From Chthoniobacter sp. (GTDB taxonomy: Bacteria > Verrucomicrobiota > Verrucomicrobiia > Chthoniobacterales > Chthoniobacteraceae): a stretch of DNA of 64,000 nt. The translations under genes were made by a program, and so were the position numbers. The notes under the pieces were generated by a model that worked only from the letters and a program-made list of their open reading frames with translations, had not been told where the DNA came from and did no database searches. Below are positions 44,619-52,891 of this stretch, piece after piece. Where the stretch lies: the NCBI GenBank assembly GCA_021414005.1, contig JAIOPH010000002.1, forward strand, positions 124,001-188,000, given 5' to 3'. Within the stretch, counting starts at the first letter, position 1. Every line of letters starts with the position of its first letter.

Positions 44619-46760
44619 ATGAGTTTCCCCATACGGCGCCGACTGGCGGCAGCAGCCACCGCACTGCTGGCCGGCGCGCTGCCGGGAAAGGCGGAACCCA
44701 TAGAGTTTCGTTCCGTGGAGGCGAGCTTCCACGGGGGCTCGACGGAGGAACTGCTGGAGTGCATCGACGGGATCGAGGCCGGGCCGCATGGGTGGAGAGT
44801 GGCTCCGCAGGTCGGCGAGCCACACTCGGCGGTTTTTCGCACGGCGGCACCGCTAAGCGCCAATGCTGTGCAACTGACGCTCTGCTTCCTCTCCGGGCGC
44901 TTTAATAACGCGATCGCGGAATTTGCCGTTTCCGCCACGACCGACGCCGACCCTTCACTGGCCGGGCGCTGGGAGCCGCTGAGGATCGTGCGCTTCCGCG
45001 CGGAGCGGGCGAAGCTGACCCGCACCGCCGACAATCATCTGCGGGCGAAAGAGACGACGCGGGAGATCCGCGGAATGGAGGCGGACGATGTTTATTCCGT
45101 CACTGTCCGGACGGAGCGCGATGGGATCACCGGCTTTCGGCTGGATGTCTTTCCCGTCACACATGAGGGACCCAGCCCACCGGAACACGAGGAAATTTTC
45201 CCATCCGGCCCGGTCGCCTCCTGGGGTATTTACGGGGATTTCATCCTCACGGAATTTCGGGCTGAGCCACTGGGCAACGTGGCGCTCGGCGCCCCGGTCA
45301 AAGCCACGCATCCCCTTGCCGGCAACATGCAGCCGTCCGCGCTGACCGACGGCCTGCCGTCCACCTTCTCCCACCCGCAAGACCCGGACCTCGGCACGAA
45401 CTTCCATTTCGAGATCGACTTGGGCCGGGTGGTGGAGATGGACCACCTCACCCTTCGGGGGCGCAACGATGGCGTTCGCGAAAATTATAACCGCCTGAGC
45501 CAACTACTGGTGCAGCTTTACGACCGCGAGCCTGCCGACGAAGTGAAGCCCGTATGGCAAAGGCTGCACCGTGCCGACGGCTCTTTTCCCGACGAGGGAA
45601 TGCCGGACGTCTTGCGACCGGCGAAGGGCGAGGGTGAATTCCGTGGGCGATACATCCGACTCTCCACCAACAGTACCGTGCGGCTTTCGCCGCAGATCGC
45701 GGAGGTGGAGGTGTATGAAACACGCACACCCACGCTGGCCTGCCTGCTCGCGGACGGTCGCGTCCTGCCGATGGCGGGCCATTTGTCCGTCCCTGCCGGG
45801 TCCAGACAGCTTTCCTTTGAGTTCAGAATTTCGCACTCCGGCAAAGCGCCAAAAGGTGCCCTCCGCTGGCGTCTGGAGGGGATGGGCAGCGACTGGCAGA
45901 GTTCCCCAAGTGCTGTCCTGAGCATACCGTGCCCGCGACCGGGGAGCTACGTGTTGCAGGCGCAGGCCGGCCACAGCGATGGGCTTTGGGATGCGACCAT
46001 TTTCTCCCGAACGATGAATGTTCCCCAGCCGTTCGTCGAGACACCGGCTTTCCGCTGGCTGGCCGCCACGGGGGCGCTGCTGGCGGGCGCATTCCTGGTG
46101 ATGATCTTCACCCGCCGCAACATCGTCGCCCTCAAAACCCAATCCGCCCTCGCCGAGGAAAGGACGCGCATCGCCCGCGACATGCACGACGAAGTGGGGG
46201 CGCGGCTTTCGCAACTCGTGATGCTGCACGATGTTTTCGCCCGCGAGCACACCCTGCCCGAGGCGGCTCGGGAAGACTTGCGGCAGCTTTCCCTCAACAC
46301 CCAGCAGGCCGTGACCTCGCTCGACGAGGTGGTCTGGATGGTCAATCCGCAGAACGACACGCTCGCCTCCATGGCGGAATTCCTCGCGCACTACGCCAGC
46401 GGCTATCTGGAGCCGGCACACATCGCCTGCCGCATCCATGCACCCATCGACTGGCCCGCCTTGGAAGTGCGCGCACAGGTGCGGCACGAACTGGTGTGCG
46501 CCTTCAAGGAGGCGCTCCAAAACGTGGTGAAGCACGCCCGCGCCCGCGAGGTCGCAATCACCCTGCGACGGGAAGCCGGGGAGTTCGTCGTCACCGTCGC
46601 CGATGACGGCTGCGGGCTGCCGGAAGTGCCGGGCGGGCTTGGAAAAGACGGCCTCGCCAACATGAAAACCCGGCTGGCCTGCGTCGGCGGAACCTGCGAA
46701 TTTTCCCAGCGCCCGACCGGCGGCACCGAGGTCACCATGCGCGTGCCGCTGCCCCGCTAA
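44619..46760 (+). CDS. Membrane histidine kinase with discoidin-like and Y_Y_Y-type sensor domains
   Basis: 713 residues. Signal peptide about 1-25. The periplasmic part has a beta domain (about 30-190), an F5/8 type C (discoidin-like) domain (about 220-365, GAPVKATHPLAGNMQPSALT to GRYIRLSTNSTVRLSPQIAE) and a Y_Y_Y-like domain (about 385-470). One membrane helix at about 480-500 (FRWLAATGALLAGAFLVMIF). Then HisKA_3 with the phospho-acceptor His in RIARDMHDEVGARLSQ (about 523), and HATPase with N-x-x-K-H-A, DDGCG and GLANM (about 620-713). Discoidin domains bind glycans, so this is likely a polysaccharide sensor. The partner response regulator follows 20 bp downstream. Confidence 0.9.
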   Translation: MSFPIRRRLAAAATALLAGALPGKAEPIEFRSVEASFHGGSTEELLECIDGIEAGPHGWRVAPQVGEPHSAVFRTAAPLSANAVQLTLCFLSGRFNNAIAEFAVSATTDADPSLAGRWEPLRIVRFRAERAKLTRTADNHLRAKETTREIRGMEADDVYSVTVRTERDGITGFRLDVFPVTHEGPSPPEHEEIFPSGPVASWGIYGDFILTEFRAEPLGNVALGAPVKATHPLAGNMQPSALTDGLPSTFSHPQDPDLGTNFHFEIDLGRVVEMDHLTLRGRNDGVRENYNRLSQLLVQLYDREPADEVKPVWQRLHRADGSFPDEGMPDVLRPAKGEGEFRGRYIRLSTNSTVRLSPQIAEVEVYETRTPTLACLLADGRVLPMAGHLSVPAGSRQLSFEFRISHSGKAPKGALRWRLEGMGSDWQSSPSAVLSIPCPRPGSYVLQAQAGHSDGLWDATIFSRTMNVPQPFVETPAFRWLAATGALLAGAFLVMIFTRRNIVALKTQSALAEERTRIARDMHDEVGARLSQLVMLHDVFAREHTLPEAAREDLRQLSLNTQQAVTSLDEVVWMVNPQNDTLASMAEFLAHYASGYLEPAHIACRIHAPIDWPALEVRAQVRHELVCAFKEALQNVVKHARAREVAITLRREAGEFVVTVADDGCGLPEVPGGLGKDGLANMKTRLACVGGTCEFSQRPTGGTEVTMRVPLPR

Positions 46761-46780
46761 CACCCCCCCCGCTTTTCCCC

Positions 46781-47410
46781 ATGCCTGCCATCCGCACCGT
46801 CATCATCGAAGACCACGCCTCCTTCGCGCGCACCGTGGAGAAATTCCTCCGCCGGCCCGATTCCGGCGTGGATTGCGTGGCCGTGTATCGCAGCGCCGAG
46901 GACGCGCTGGCCGGCATCGGGCAGGTGCAGCCCGACGTGGCGCTCGTGGACATCAATCTTCCGCAGATGAACGGCATCGAATGTATCGCCCGCCTGAAGA
47001 CCCTGTGCCCGGCGCTGGTCTGCCTCGTCCTCACGACCTTCGACAACAACACGATGATCTTCGACGCGCTGAAAGCCGGGGCCTGCGGCTACCTGCTCAA
47101 ACGCACCGCGCCCGCCGACATCGTGGCCGCGATCGAGCAAGCGCGCGGCGGCGGTTCGCCCATGTCGCCGCAAATCGCGCGGCAGGTAGTCAGCTTTTTT
47201 CACCGCAGCCCGCCACCCGACGAGGCCCGGCTCAGCGACCCGGAGCACGCCGTGATCGAACTCCTCGCCGGCGGGCTGCTTTACAAGGAGATCGCCGACC
47301 AGCTCGGCATCACCATCGACACGGTGCGCCGCCGGGTAAAAAGCATCTACGAAAAACTCCACGCCCACACACGGATGGAAGCGGTGAACAAATACCGTGG
47401 GCTGCGGTAG
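46781..47410 (+). CDS. NarL/LuxR-type response regulator
   Basis: 209 residues. Receiver domain 1-120: acidic pair E10/D11, phospho-acceptor D57 in VALVDINLPQMNG, and the conserved Thr and Lys in LTTFDNNTMIF and YLLKRTAP. LuxR HTH at about 150-205: HAVIELLAGGLLYKEIADQL, GITIDTVRRRVKSIYEKL. It follows the histidine kinase by 20 bp, and they form a two-component pair. Regulators of this class bind inverted repeats, so the dyad GACATG-AA-CATGTC present in front of both glycan units is the obvious candidate target. Strong family call; the target is inference. Confidence 0.9.
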   Translation: MPAIRTVIIEDHASFARTVEKFLRRPDSGVDCVAVYRSAEDALAGIGQVQPDVALVDINLPQMNGIECIARLKTLCPALVCLVLTTFDNNTMIFDALKAGACGYLLKRTAPADIVAAIEQARGGGSPMSPQIARQVVSFFHRSPPPDEARLSDPEHAVIELLAGGLLYKEIADQLGITIDTVRRRVKSIYEKLHAHTRMEAVNKYRGLR

Positions 47411-47619
47411 TAGGGGGGCTGCAAATCGGTGTTGGGAGATAACTGTCCACGGGCTACGGTCGAAAGCCTTCGGTGAGGTCACGATGCAAGTGTAGAGAGG
47501 TGCATTCGAGACTGAGGCAAATGATCGGAAAGGAATTTTTCACCACGAAGAGAGTGGCACTTGGATGGCGGCCATCACTCAAGTTCCAAAAGGAAGAGTT
47601 GCCCCAGCGAGAGTAAGTC

Positions 47620-47637
47620 ACTTCGGCATGCCGAAGT
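47620..47637. promoter_or_regulatory. 18-bp perfect palindrome, parS-like (copy 1)
   Basis: ACTTCGGCATGCCGAAGT is its own reverse complement. It lies 62 bp upstream of the RHH gene start. The 16-bp core CTTCGGCATGCCGAAG recurs at 49064-49079, close to the parAB genes. Perfect 16-bp palindromes with a few copies near parB are the form of parS sites; this match is structural only. Confidence 0.5.
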
Positions 47638-47698
47638 TTTCGAGCTATCCACAGTCGGCGTATACCCCGCCGAACTTTGGTGTGATACACTGGAGGGC

Positions 47699-47905
47699 AT
47701 GGAAACAAGGAAAGGGAAAAAAGGTCGGAAGGGGCCGCGCCCGCAGACGAGCATCAAGATGGAGCCGGAGGTGGCGGAGTATTTGGAGCGGCTGGCGGAA
47801 CTCATGCAGCGGGATCGGACGTTTTTGATCAACGCCATCGTCTCAGAGCACGCGCATCGTCACCGCGGCAAGCTCCCGCCGCGGCTGCAGATCATCTCCA
47901 TCTAA
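47699..47905 (+). CDS. Ribbon-helix-helix (CopG-like) DNA-binding protein
   Basis: 68 residues from the ATG at 47699: a basic N-terminus (METRKGKKGRKGPRPQTSIK), then the RHH pattern TSIKMEPEVAEYLERLAELM and RTFLINAIVSEHAHRH. GGAGG lies 2 bp before the ATG, an unusually short spacing. It is the first gene of the plasmid-like element and is 4 bp ahead of the Rep-like gene, so it could act as a copy-number repressor (as CopG does). The open frame upstream to 47561 crosses the palindrome and was rejected. Confidence 0.7.
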   Translation: METRKGKKGRKGPRPQTSIKMEPEVAEYLERLAELMQRDRTFLINAIVSEHAHRHRGKLPPRLQIISI

Positions 47906-47909
47906 ATCT

Positions 47910-48782
47910 ATGCAGCGCGTCTCTCCCCAACAAAAGAACCGAACCCTCCCTGCCGTGCAGGTGTTCCCCGGTTTCGCCGCGCCGACGAGCAACACAACTT
48001 TCACACCGAATCAATTCTTTGACGTGTGCGTGCCGAACTATTCCCGAGGCGTTGTCCGGCTGGTCGCCTTTCTCATCCGGCAGGCACTCGGCTGGTGCGA
48101 CGCCGAAGGCAACCCACAGCACGAACGCATCCGGGTTTCGTACAATGAACTCGTGAGCCGGGCCGGTATCGCCCGCAGCGAAATTCGCAAAACTTTGGAT
48201 GCCGCGTTGGCGGGCGGGTTCATCGAATGTGTCCAGGCGGGACAGGCATCCCGCGCCTACTCCCCTGCCGAAAGCGCCTACTACCAGCTTCGCTGGGACT
48301 CACGCCCCGAATACATCAAAGACCCGAAGACGTTTCGCGGCTTCTTCGAGGGCCAAGGCAATCGCACGGACATTCCGAATCAGTTCTTTGATCGTGTTGT
48401 CCCCACCGAACCGCTGTCGGTCATCAAAGTCGTCGCGTCAGTGATCCGCTTCTCGATCGGGTTTCAGGCGCGCCATGGAGGACGCCGACAGGAGGTGCGT
48501 CTCTCCTACTCCGACATTCAGCGCTACACGCATCTGCGCGACCGGCACACGCTGGCGGAGGCTTTGCGGTGCGCGGAGGATCGCCACTACCTTTACCGTA
48601 TTGAGCAGGGATATTTCGATCCCAACGCTGGCCGGGAGAGCCGTCCGGGTCGGTTCACTTTGCGCTGGGCGGATGCTTCTCCCTTCCTGACCGGTTTGAA
48701 AACCCCACCGGCTCAAATCGAGCCTCACCGGTATGAAAACCCCACCGGCACCGGTTTGAAAAACCCACCGGCACCGGTTTGA
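47910..48782 (+). CDS. Rep-like winged-helix replication protein with repeat-encoded tail
   Basis: 290 residues. Two similar halves, each with an N-Q-F-F-D start and a winged-helix-like body: NQFFDVCVPNYSRGVVRLVA (about 28-47) and NQFFDRVVPTEPLSVIKVVA (about 155-174), followed by YNELVSRAGIARSEIRKTL and LSYSDIQRYTHLRDRHTLAE. This double winged-helix layout is that of plasmid Rep or DnaD-like replication proteins. The last 30 residues (TGLKTPP to NPPAPV) are encoded by DNA repeats. It starts 4 bp after the RHH gene and lies before parAB. The replication role is inferred from layout and context. Confidence 0.65.
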   Translation: MQRVSPQQKNRTLPAVQVFPGFAAPTSNTTFTPNQFFDVCVPNYSRGVVRLVAFLIRQALGWCDAEGNPQHERIRVSYNELVSRAGIARSEIRKTLDAALAGGFIECVQAGQASRAYSPAESAYYQLRWDSRPEYIKDPKTFRGFFEGQGNRTDIPNQFFDRVVPTEPLSVIKVVASVIRFSIGFQARHGGRRQEVRLSYSDIQRYTHLRDRHTLAEALRCAEDRHYLYRIEQGYFDPNAGRESRPGRFTLRWADASPFLTGLKTPPAQIEPHRYENPTGTGLKNPPAPV

Positions 48783-48820
48783 AAAACCCACCGGTGAACC
48801 AGTCCGAAAACCCCACCGAT
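48690..48820 (+). repeat. Iteron-like direct repeats, five units of about 23 bp
   Basis: Units start at 48690, 48727, 48750, 48773 and 48798; each reads ACCGGTTTGAAAA followed by C-rich CCCACCGG with small changes. The three central ones are exactly 23 bp apart. They overlap the 3' end of the Rep-like gene and the gap before the next gene, and code the TGLKNPP tail. Iterons bound by Rep usually lie beside rep. Alternatively they are only a protein-coding low-complexity tail; the fifth unit lies outside the Rep frame, which favours a DNA role. Confidence 0.6.
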
Positions 48821-48844
48821 ATAGAAACGAAACAAGAAAACGAA

Positions 48845-49642
48845 ATGAGTAAACAGCCGCAGGCCGATGCGGCCACATCGAACGCTTGCGCTCTATTGCA
48901 ACGGGAAGGGTTCACGGAAAAAGCAGCGAAGATTTTGGCGGGCCAATTCCCGGAAGACCAAATCCGGGCGCAGATCGCGTGGCTGGCGCGCAGGGCACCG
49001 AGCCGCAACCGGCTTGGCATGTTGCGCCGGGCCATCGAGGAAAGCTGGCCGGCACCGGAGGAACTTCGGCATGCCGAAGATTCCGCAGGACGGGAATTCG
49101 CGCGCCATTTCTACGCGGGGCTGGCGGGCAATGCCGGTTTGCCGGTTGCCGAACCTTCCGCGCGGGACACCGAATTGGCCGGAGAATTCGTTGAGCGCTT
49201 GCTTGCCACCAAGCCGGTGAAGATCGAGGTGAACAAGTGGGCGCGCGACTTTGCGGCGCATGTGAGCGAGCGCCGGAACGCGCGGGACGTGACTTCGCTG
49301 GTGTTGGCGTTGCGCGCTCACGGGGATGCGTGGCTTTTGCGCTTTGGTCGTGCGCAACAGCGCTTACGTGACGAGGCCGCGGAAACCCTTCGAGCCGCCC
49401 ATCGTGCGATTCACGAAGCCGCGTGGTTTGGCTTTCTGGCCGAAGCGGAAGTGGTCTGCCGCGAGAACCGCCCGGACGAATACGCGCGGTTTCTCACCGA
49501 GCACCAAAACTCCAAGTGGCTGCCCAGCATGGCCGATCCAGACAACCTGCGTCTGCTCGCTTTCCAGCGTCATTTCCAACTCCCGGATTTCTGGCCGTGG
49601 GACGCGGAATTTAACCCCCAACCTTTTCAAACATGCGCGTAA
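48845..49642 (+). CDS. Hypothetical plasmid-backbone protein
   Basis: 265 residues from the ATG at 48845 (MSKQPQADAATSNACALLQR). Helical, with a N-terminal part GFTEKAAKILAGQFPEDQIR reminiscent of replication-associated linkers (a similar segment is seen in Rep-linked proteins), and a C-terminal block EYARFLTEHQNSKWLPSMAD. No catalytic motif. A parS-like palindrome lies inside the gene (49064-49079). It overlaps parA by 10 bp. It occupies the place of a second replication or partition helper; no function assigned. Confidence 0.6.
   Translation: MSKQPQADAATSNACALLQREGFTEKAAKILAGQFPEDQIRAQIAWLARRAPSRNRLGMLRRAIEESWPAPEELRHAEDSAGREFARHFYAGLAGNAGLPVAEPSARDTELAGEFVERLLATKPVKIEVNKWARDFAAHVSERRNARDVTSLVLALRAHGDAWLLRFGRAQQRLRDEAAETLRAAHRAIHEAAWFGFLAEAEVVCRENRPDEYARFLTEHQNSKWLPSMADPDNLRLLAFQRHFQLPDFWPWDAEFNPQPFQTCA
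49063..49079. promoter_or_regulatory. parS-like palindrome (copy 2), inside a gene
   Basis: The core CTTCGGCATGCCGAAG (49064-49079) matches copy 1 exactly, with A before it, so 17 of the 18 bases of copy 1 are kept. It lies within the coding region at about 73 codons from the start, 550 bp upstream of parA. Retention of a palindrome in coding sequence supports selection, but two copies is a small sample. Confidence 0.45.
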
Positions 49643-50472
49643 TCACCGTCATCAATGCCAAGGGCGGGTGCGGCAAGAGCACCATCGCCATGAATCTCGC
49701 GGCTGGCCTCAGCCTGCTTGGTTCGCGCGTGCTTCTGCTCGATCTCGATCCCCAGGCACAGGTGACGCAGTGGCTTCATGCCGGTGATGGCTTCAACGTG
49801 TCGGGCACGCTGGCCGCTGTTTTCAACGGCGACCAAATGCTCTCCGAGATCGTTCGGCCTTCCCACATTGCCAACCTCCATTTCGCAGCCAGCGCCGACA
49901 GCTTGGAGGAACTGGGCCGGCAGATTACCGACCGCGAGAGCTATGCGTTCCTGCTCGCCCAGCAACTTGCCGCCGTGCGCGACGACTACGACTTCGCCGT
50001 GATCGATAGCCCGAACCAAATCTCGCCGATCATGGAGAACGCGATCTATCCCGCCGACCTTTTCATCGTTCCGTTCGAGAGCACTAAGGCGGTGAAGAGT
50101 TTCGCCAGCGTTTACAAGCTCCTCCTCCAGCATCGGTCTGGTGGGGACTATCAAATCCTCCACGTCCTGAGCAACCTGACCCGGCTTCCGGGCCTCCGTC
50201 GCCGGGTTTTGGAGTTGCTGGAGGCGGACGATCTGACGCCAGCGCAGACGGAAATCCGTTCCTGTGGCTGGCTGGCGCAGGTCGATGAATACGGAGGCAG
50301 CATCTTCCACTGGCGACCGCACTCGCGCGGCGCGGCGGACATCAACGCCTTGGTGGCGGAGGCGCTGGCGACATTATCAGCTAACGAAAACACCCATGAC
50401 ACAAATGAGAGGACCGACCGGCAGGAGCCGGCTGGAGTTGGTGAAGGAGGGACTGGCGCGCGGATTGGGTAA
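49633..50472 (+). CDS. parA: ParA family partition ATPase
   Basis: 279 residues. Deviant Walker A KGGCGKST (residues 10-17), Walker A' LLLDLDPQAQVTQWL (about 34-48), Walker B VIDSPNQISP (about 124-133). Typical short chromosomal/plasmid ParA without an N-terminal HTH. It powers DNA segregation with ParB. It overlaps the preceding gene by 10 bp and the following parB by 77 bp in another frame, so the three are one unit. No sign of truncation. Confidence 0.92.
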   Translation: MRVITVINAKGGCGKSTIAMNLAAGLSLLGSRVLLLDLDPQAQVTQWLHAGDGFNVSGTLAAVFNGDQMLSEIVRPSHIANLHFAASADSLEELGRQITDRESYAFLLAQQLAAVRDDYDFAVIDSPNQISPIMENAIYPADLFIVPFESTKAVKSFASVYKLLLQHRSGGDYQILHVLSNLTRLPGLRRRVLELLEADDLTPAQTEIRSCGWLAQVDEYGGSIFHWRPHSRGAADINALVAEALATLSANENTHDTNERTDRQEPAGVGEGGTGARIG

Positions 50473-51238
50473 GCGCGGACGGCTCATCGTGAGCCTTGAC
50501 CGGCTGATCGAAGATCCCCGCAACGAACGCAAAACCTTCCGCAACATGGACGGGCTGGTGGCTTCGATTAAAGCCGTGGGGCTGGTCGAACCGATCACGG
50601 TGACGATGGAGGGTGAAAGGTATCGGATTCTGACGGGGCACCGTCGTGCCCGTGCCGCGAAACTCGCGGGCTTGCGGGAGGTCGAAGTGCTCATCCGGGA
50701 AGCCGAAGACGAACTGTTGCGTCGCCGAAAAAGTCTCATTTCCAATGTGCAACGCGAAGACCTTGGCGCGGTGGATTTGGCGGAGGCCTTGCAGGTGATG
50801 CTCGATGAGGACAACGAGGTCCACAGCCAGCGCGAACTCGCGCGGGTGCTGGGCAAACGCGAGGCCTGGGTCAGCGATATGCTGCGCGTGCTTTCACTGC
50901 CCAGCGCGTTGCAAACCCGGCTGCGGCATGCGGAGGTTTCGGTGCCGTATGACACCATCATTCGGATAGCCCGGATCAGCGACGCGCACGAGCAGAAGCG
51001 ACTCGCCGAACTGGCGCTCGGCGGAGCCAGCAATACCGAATTGCGCCGCCGGATCGGGGAGTTGCCGGACGGTAAAAACTCCCGCCGGAGGAAGACCGAA
51101 CGCACCGCGGTGTGCGTGGACGGATACACCGCGAGCGTCACCGGCCCCGCCGGACAAAACGCGCGCCAGCACATGAAGACTGCCGTCGAAGCGTTGCTCG
51201 AAAAATTGGACGCAGACGAATTCGCCGACGCGGCGTAG
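50396..51238 (+). CDS. parB: ParB family DNA-binding partition protein
   Basis: 280 residues from the ATG at 50396. ParB/Srx N-terminal domain with the NTP-binding motif LTGHRRARAAKLAG (about 80-93), preceded by SIKAVGLVEPITVT. The central HTH is HSQRELARVLGKREAWVSDM (about 143-162). The C-terminal part is charged, likely dimerisation. It shares 77 bp with parA in another frame. As a CTP-dependent clamp it would load at parS; two matching palindromes occur upstream. Confidence 0.9.
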   Translation: MTQMRGPTGRSRLELVKEGLARGLGKRGRLIVSLDRLIEDPRNERKTFRNMDGLVASIKAVGLVEPITVTMEGERYRILTGHRRARAAKLAGLREVEVLIREAEDELLRRRKSLISNVQREDLGAVDLAEALQVMLDEDNEVHSQRELARVLGKREAWVSDMLRVLSLPSALQTRLRHAEVSVPYDTIIRIARISDAHEQKRLAELALGGASNTELRRRIGELPDGKNSRRRKTERTAVCVDGYTASVTGPAGQNARQHMKTAVEALLEKLDADEFADAA

Positions 51239-51310
51239 CTCCCGATGAGGGATCGCCGGGGGCTTGTACAGGGCCGCCGGGCATGATAGGATGGAGACCG
51301 GAGGAATTGG

Positions 51311-51408
51311 TGTTCCCGGTTTGCCGGGATGAAGCCCGTCTCGCGCACAGGAGTGCGGAGGTTGGTTTCACCTCGCAACCCACGCCGCAGCATTCGCTGG
51401 GGCCAACC
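51311..51408 (+). promoter_or_regulatory. Structured leader before ardC
   Basis: The 193-bp gap before ardC holds several stems: TCCCGG-TTTG-CCGGGA (51314-51329), and an outer stem GGTTGG (51360-51365) with CCAACC (51403-51408) enclosing CAGC-ATTC-GCTG (51388-51399). Seen directly. It may be a leader RNA controlling ardC; an AAAGGA box lies 10 bp before the ATG at 51432. No known family is claimed. Confidence 0.45.
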
Positions 51409-51431
51409 ACAATCGAAAGGAACACCAAACC

Positions 51432-52379
51432 ATGAGTCATCAAACGGCTCGCAACGATCCTTATCAACTCGTCACCGACTGCATCCTCGCGCATCTGGAA
51501 CGCGGCGTCGTTCCGTGGCGCTGCCCGTGGAATCGAAACACTGGCCGTCCCCGGAACTTTCACACCGGCCGCGAATATCACGGCGTCAACGTCCTGCTGC
51601 TTGGCTTGCTGCATTTCCCGTCGCCTTGGTGGATGACGTTCCGTCAGACCAAGGAACGCGAAGGCCGCATTCGCCAAGGCGAACACGGCGCGCTCGTCAT
51701 GAAATTCGGCCGCTGGGAAAAAGCCGTGAAGAACGGTGACGGCACCGAGGACAAGAAGACGACGCTCTTTTTGAAGAGCTACCGCGTTTTCAACGCCACG
51801 CAGATCGAAGGCATCGAGTTTCCGCCCGTCGAACCCGGGCCGCAACTCGATCCGAAACAGCGCATCCTCCGCGGCGAGCAAATCGTCGCGCAGATGCCCA
51901 AGCCGCCGAAGATCACTGAAGGCCGCACCACGAGGGCGTCCTATCGGCGCAGTACCGACACCGTCGAGATGCCCGCGTTTGCCTGCTTCCATTCACCGGA
52001 GGAGTTTCATCTCACGCTTTTTCACGAGCTGATCCATTCCACCGGCCACGAAGCGCGGCTCGCGCGCAAAGGCGTCACTGAGAGCGACGGATTCGGAGGC
52101 AAGACGTATTCGCAGGAGGAACTTGTGGCGGAAATGGGCGCGGCCTTTCTCGGCATGGAGGCCGGGATTGTGCGCGACCAGCATGAGCAGTCCGCCGCCT
52201 ATTTGCAGGCGTGGCTGGACACCCTCCGGGTGCAGGAACACCGGCGCTGGATTGTGCAGGCCGCCAACCAGGCGGGACGCGCGGCGGACTTCGTTCTCGG
52301 CAGGAGCCGGGACGAAGCGTCATCCGAGCCTTCCCACGAGGAACCCGCCGGGCAATCCGCCCTGCCAGCCGCCGCGTGA
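51432..52379 (+). CDS. ArdC-like antirestriction protein (ssDNA-binding plus zincin metallopeptidase-like)
   Basis: 315 residues. N-terminal DUF1738/ArdC-N: ILAHLERGVVPWRCPWNRNT (about 18-37) and GREYHGVNVLLLGL. C-terminal zincin-like domain with HELIHSTGH (about 203-211, HExxH plus distal His), then an E-E-L-V-A-E-M-G motif (about 232-239). ArdC proteins protect incoming single-stranded plasmid DNA from host restriction during conjugation. The tail (about 290-315) is low-complexity. The presence of ArdC supports horizontal transfer of this element. Followed 3 bp later by a small Zn-ribbon-like gene. Confidence 0.88.
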   Translation: MSHQTARNDPYQLVTDCILAHLERGVVPWRCPWNRNTGRPRNFHTGREYHGVNVLLLGLLHFPSPWWMTFRQTKEREGRIRQGEHGALVMKFGRWEKAVKNGDGTEDKKTTLFLKSYRVFNATQIEGIEFPPVEPGPQLDPKQRILRGEQIVAQMPKPPKITEGRTTRASYRRSTDTVEMPAFACFHSPEEFHLTLFHELIHSTGHEARLARKGVTESDGFGGKTYSQEELVAEMGAAFLGMEAGIVRDQHEQSAAYLQAWLDTLRVQEHRRWIVQAANQAGRAADFVLGRSRDEASSEPSHEEPAGQSALPAAA

Positions 52380-52382
52380 GCC

Positions 52383-52712
52383 ATGGATGTCCATTGCACA
52401 ACCTGCGGCGAACCGTGGGACACGTATCACCTGTGGCATGATGCCATCTGGGACACGGGCCTTTCGGAAGCCGAAATCCGCGCATGGGAGAAACTCCCGC
52501 AAAGCGGAAAGCTCGCTCCGAAGTGGAGGCAGCAATTCGAGGCCGCCTGCTACGTCTTCGGGCGGACGGTCATCAACGTGATTCGTTGCCCGGCGTGTCC
52601 CAAAGATGCGCAACCGGATCGCGCAAAGGTCCAAATCAATGCCGAGATCGAAAACCTGCTTGCAGGGGACGAGGACGGCCTGGCGGCGACCTACGAAGAT
52701 CACGGGCTCTGA
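52383..52712 (+). CDS. Small Cys-rich accessory protein
   Basis: 109 residues. Two CxxC pairs, CTTCGEPWDTYH near the start and CPACPKD at about 69-75, suggest a zinc ribbon. Other features: AWEKLPQSGKLAPKWRQQFE and a short acidic end. It follows ardC by 3 bp and likely shares its transcript. Homologous small genes next to ardC are common in plasmids of this type, by memory, but no function is established. Confidence 0.6.
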   Translation: MDVHCTTCGEPWDTYHLWHDAIWDTGLSEAEIRAWEKLPQSGKLAPKWRQQFEAACYVFGRTVINVIRCPACPKDAQPDRAKVQINAEIENLLAGDEDGLAATYEDHGL

Positions 52713-52743
52713 GCCCACGATCAGCAAATTGTTCTTTGAACAC

Positions 52744-52774
52744 AAAGGCCAGGTGGCAACCCCATCTGGCCTTT
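52744..52774 (+). terminator. Hairpin with AAAGGCCAG / CTGGCCTTT arms
   Basis: Arms 52744-52752 and 52766-52774 (9 bp, perfect); the A run before and T run after suit a terminator of the ardC transcript. The rest of the gap to 52891 is GC-rich and holds no supported gene. Confidence 0.55.
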
Positions 52775-52891
52775 CGCTCGCGCCAATTCAATCCGGCAGG
52801 GCAGGGAAGTGGTGTGTGGCATGAACCGCACTGGTTGTCACGGGAGGCCATCCGGCCACCGGCCAGCGCGGCTCTACCGCACATCACCATC

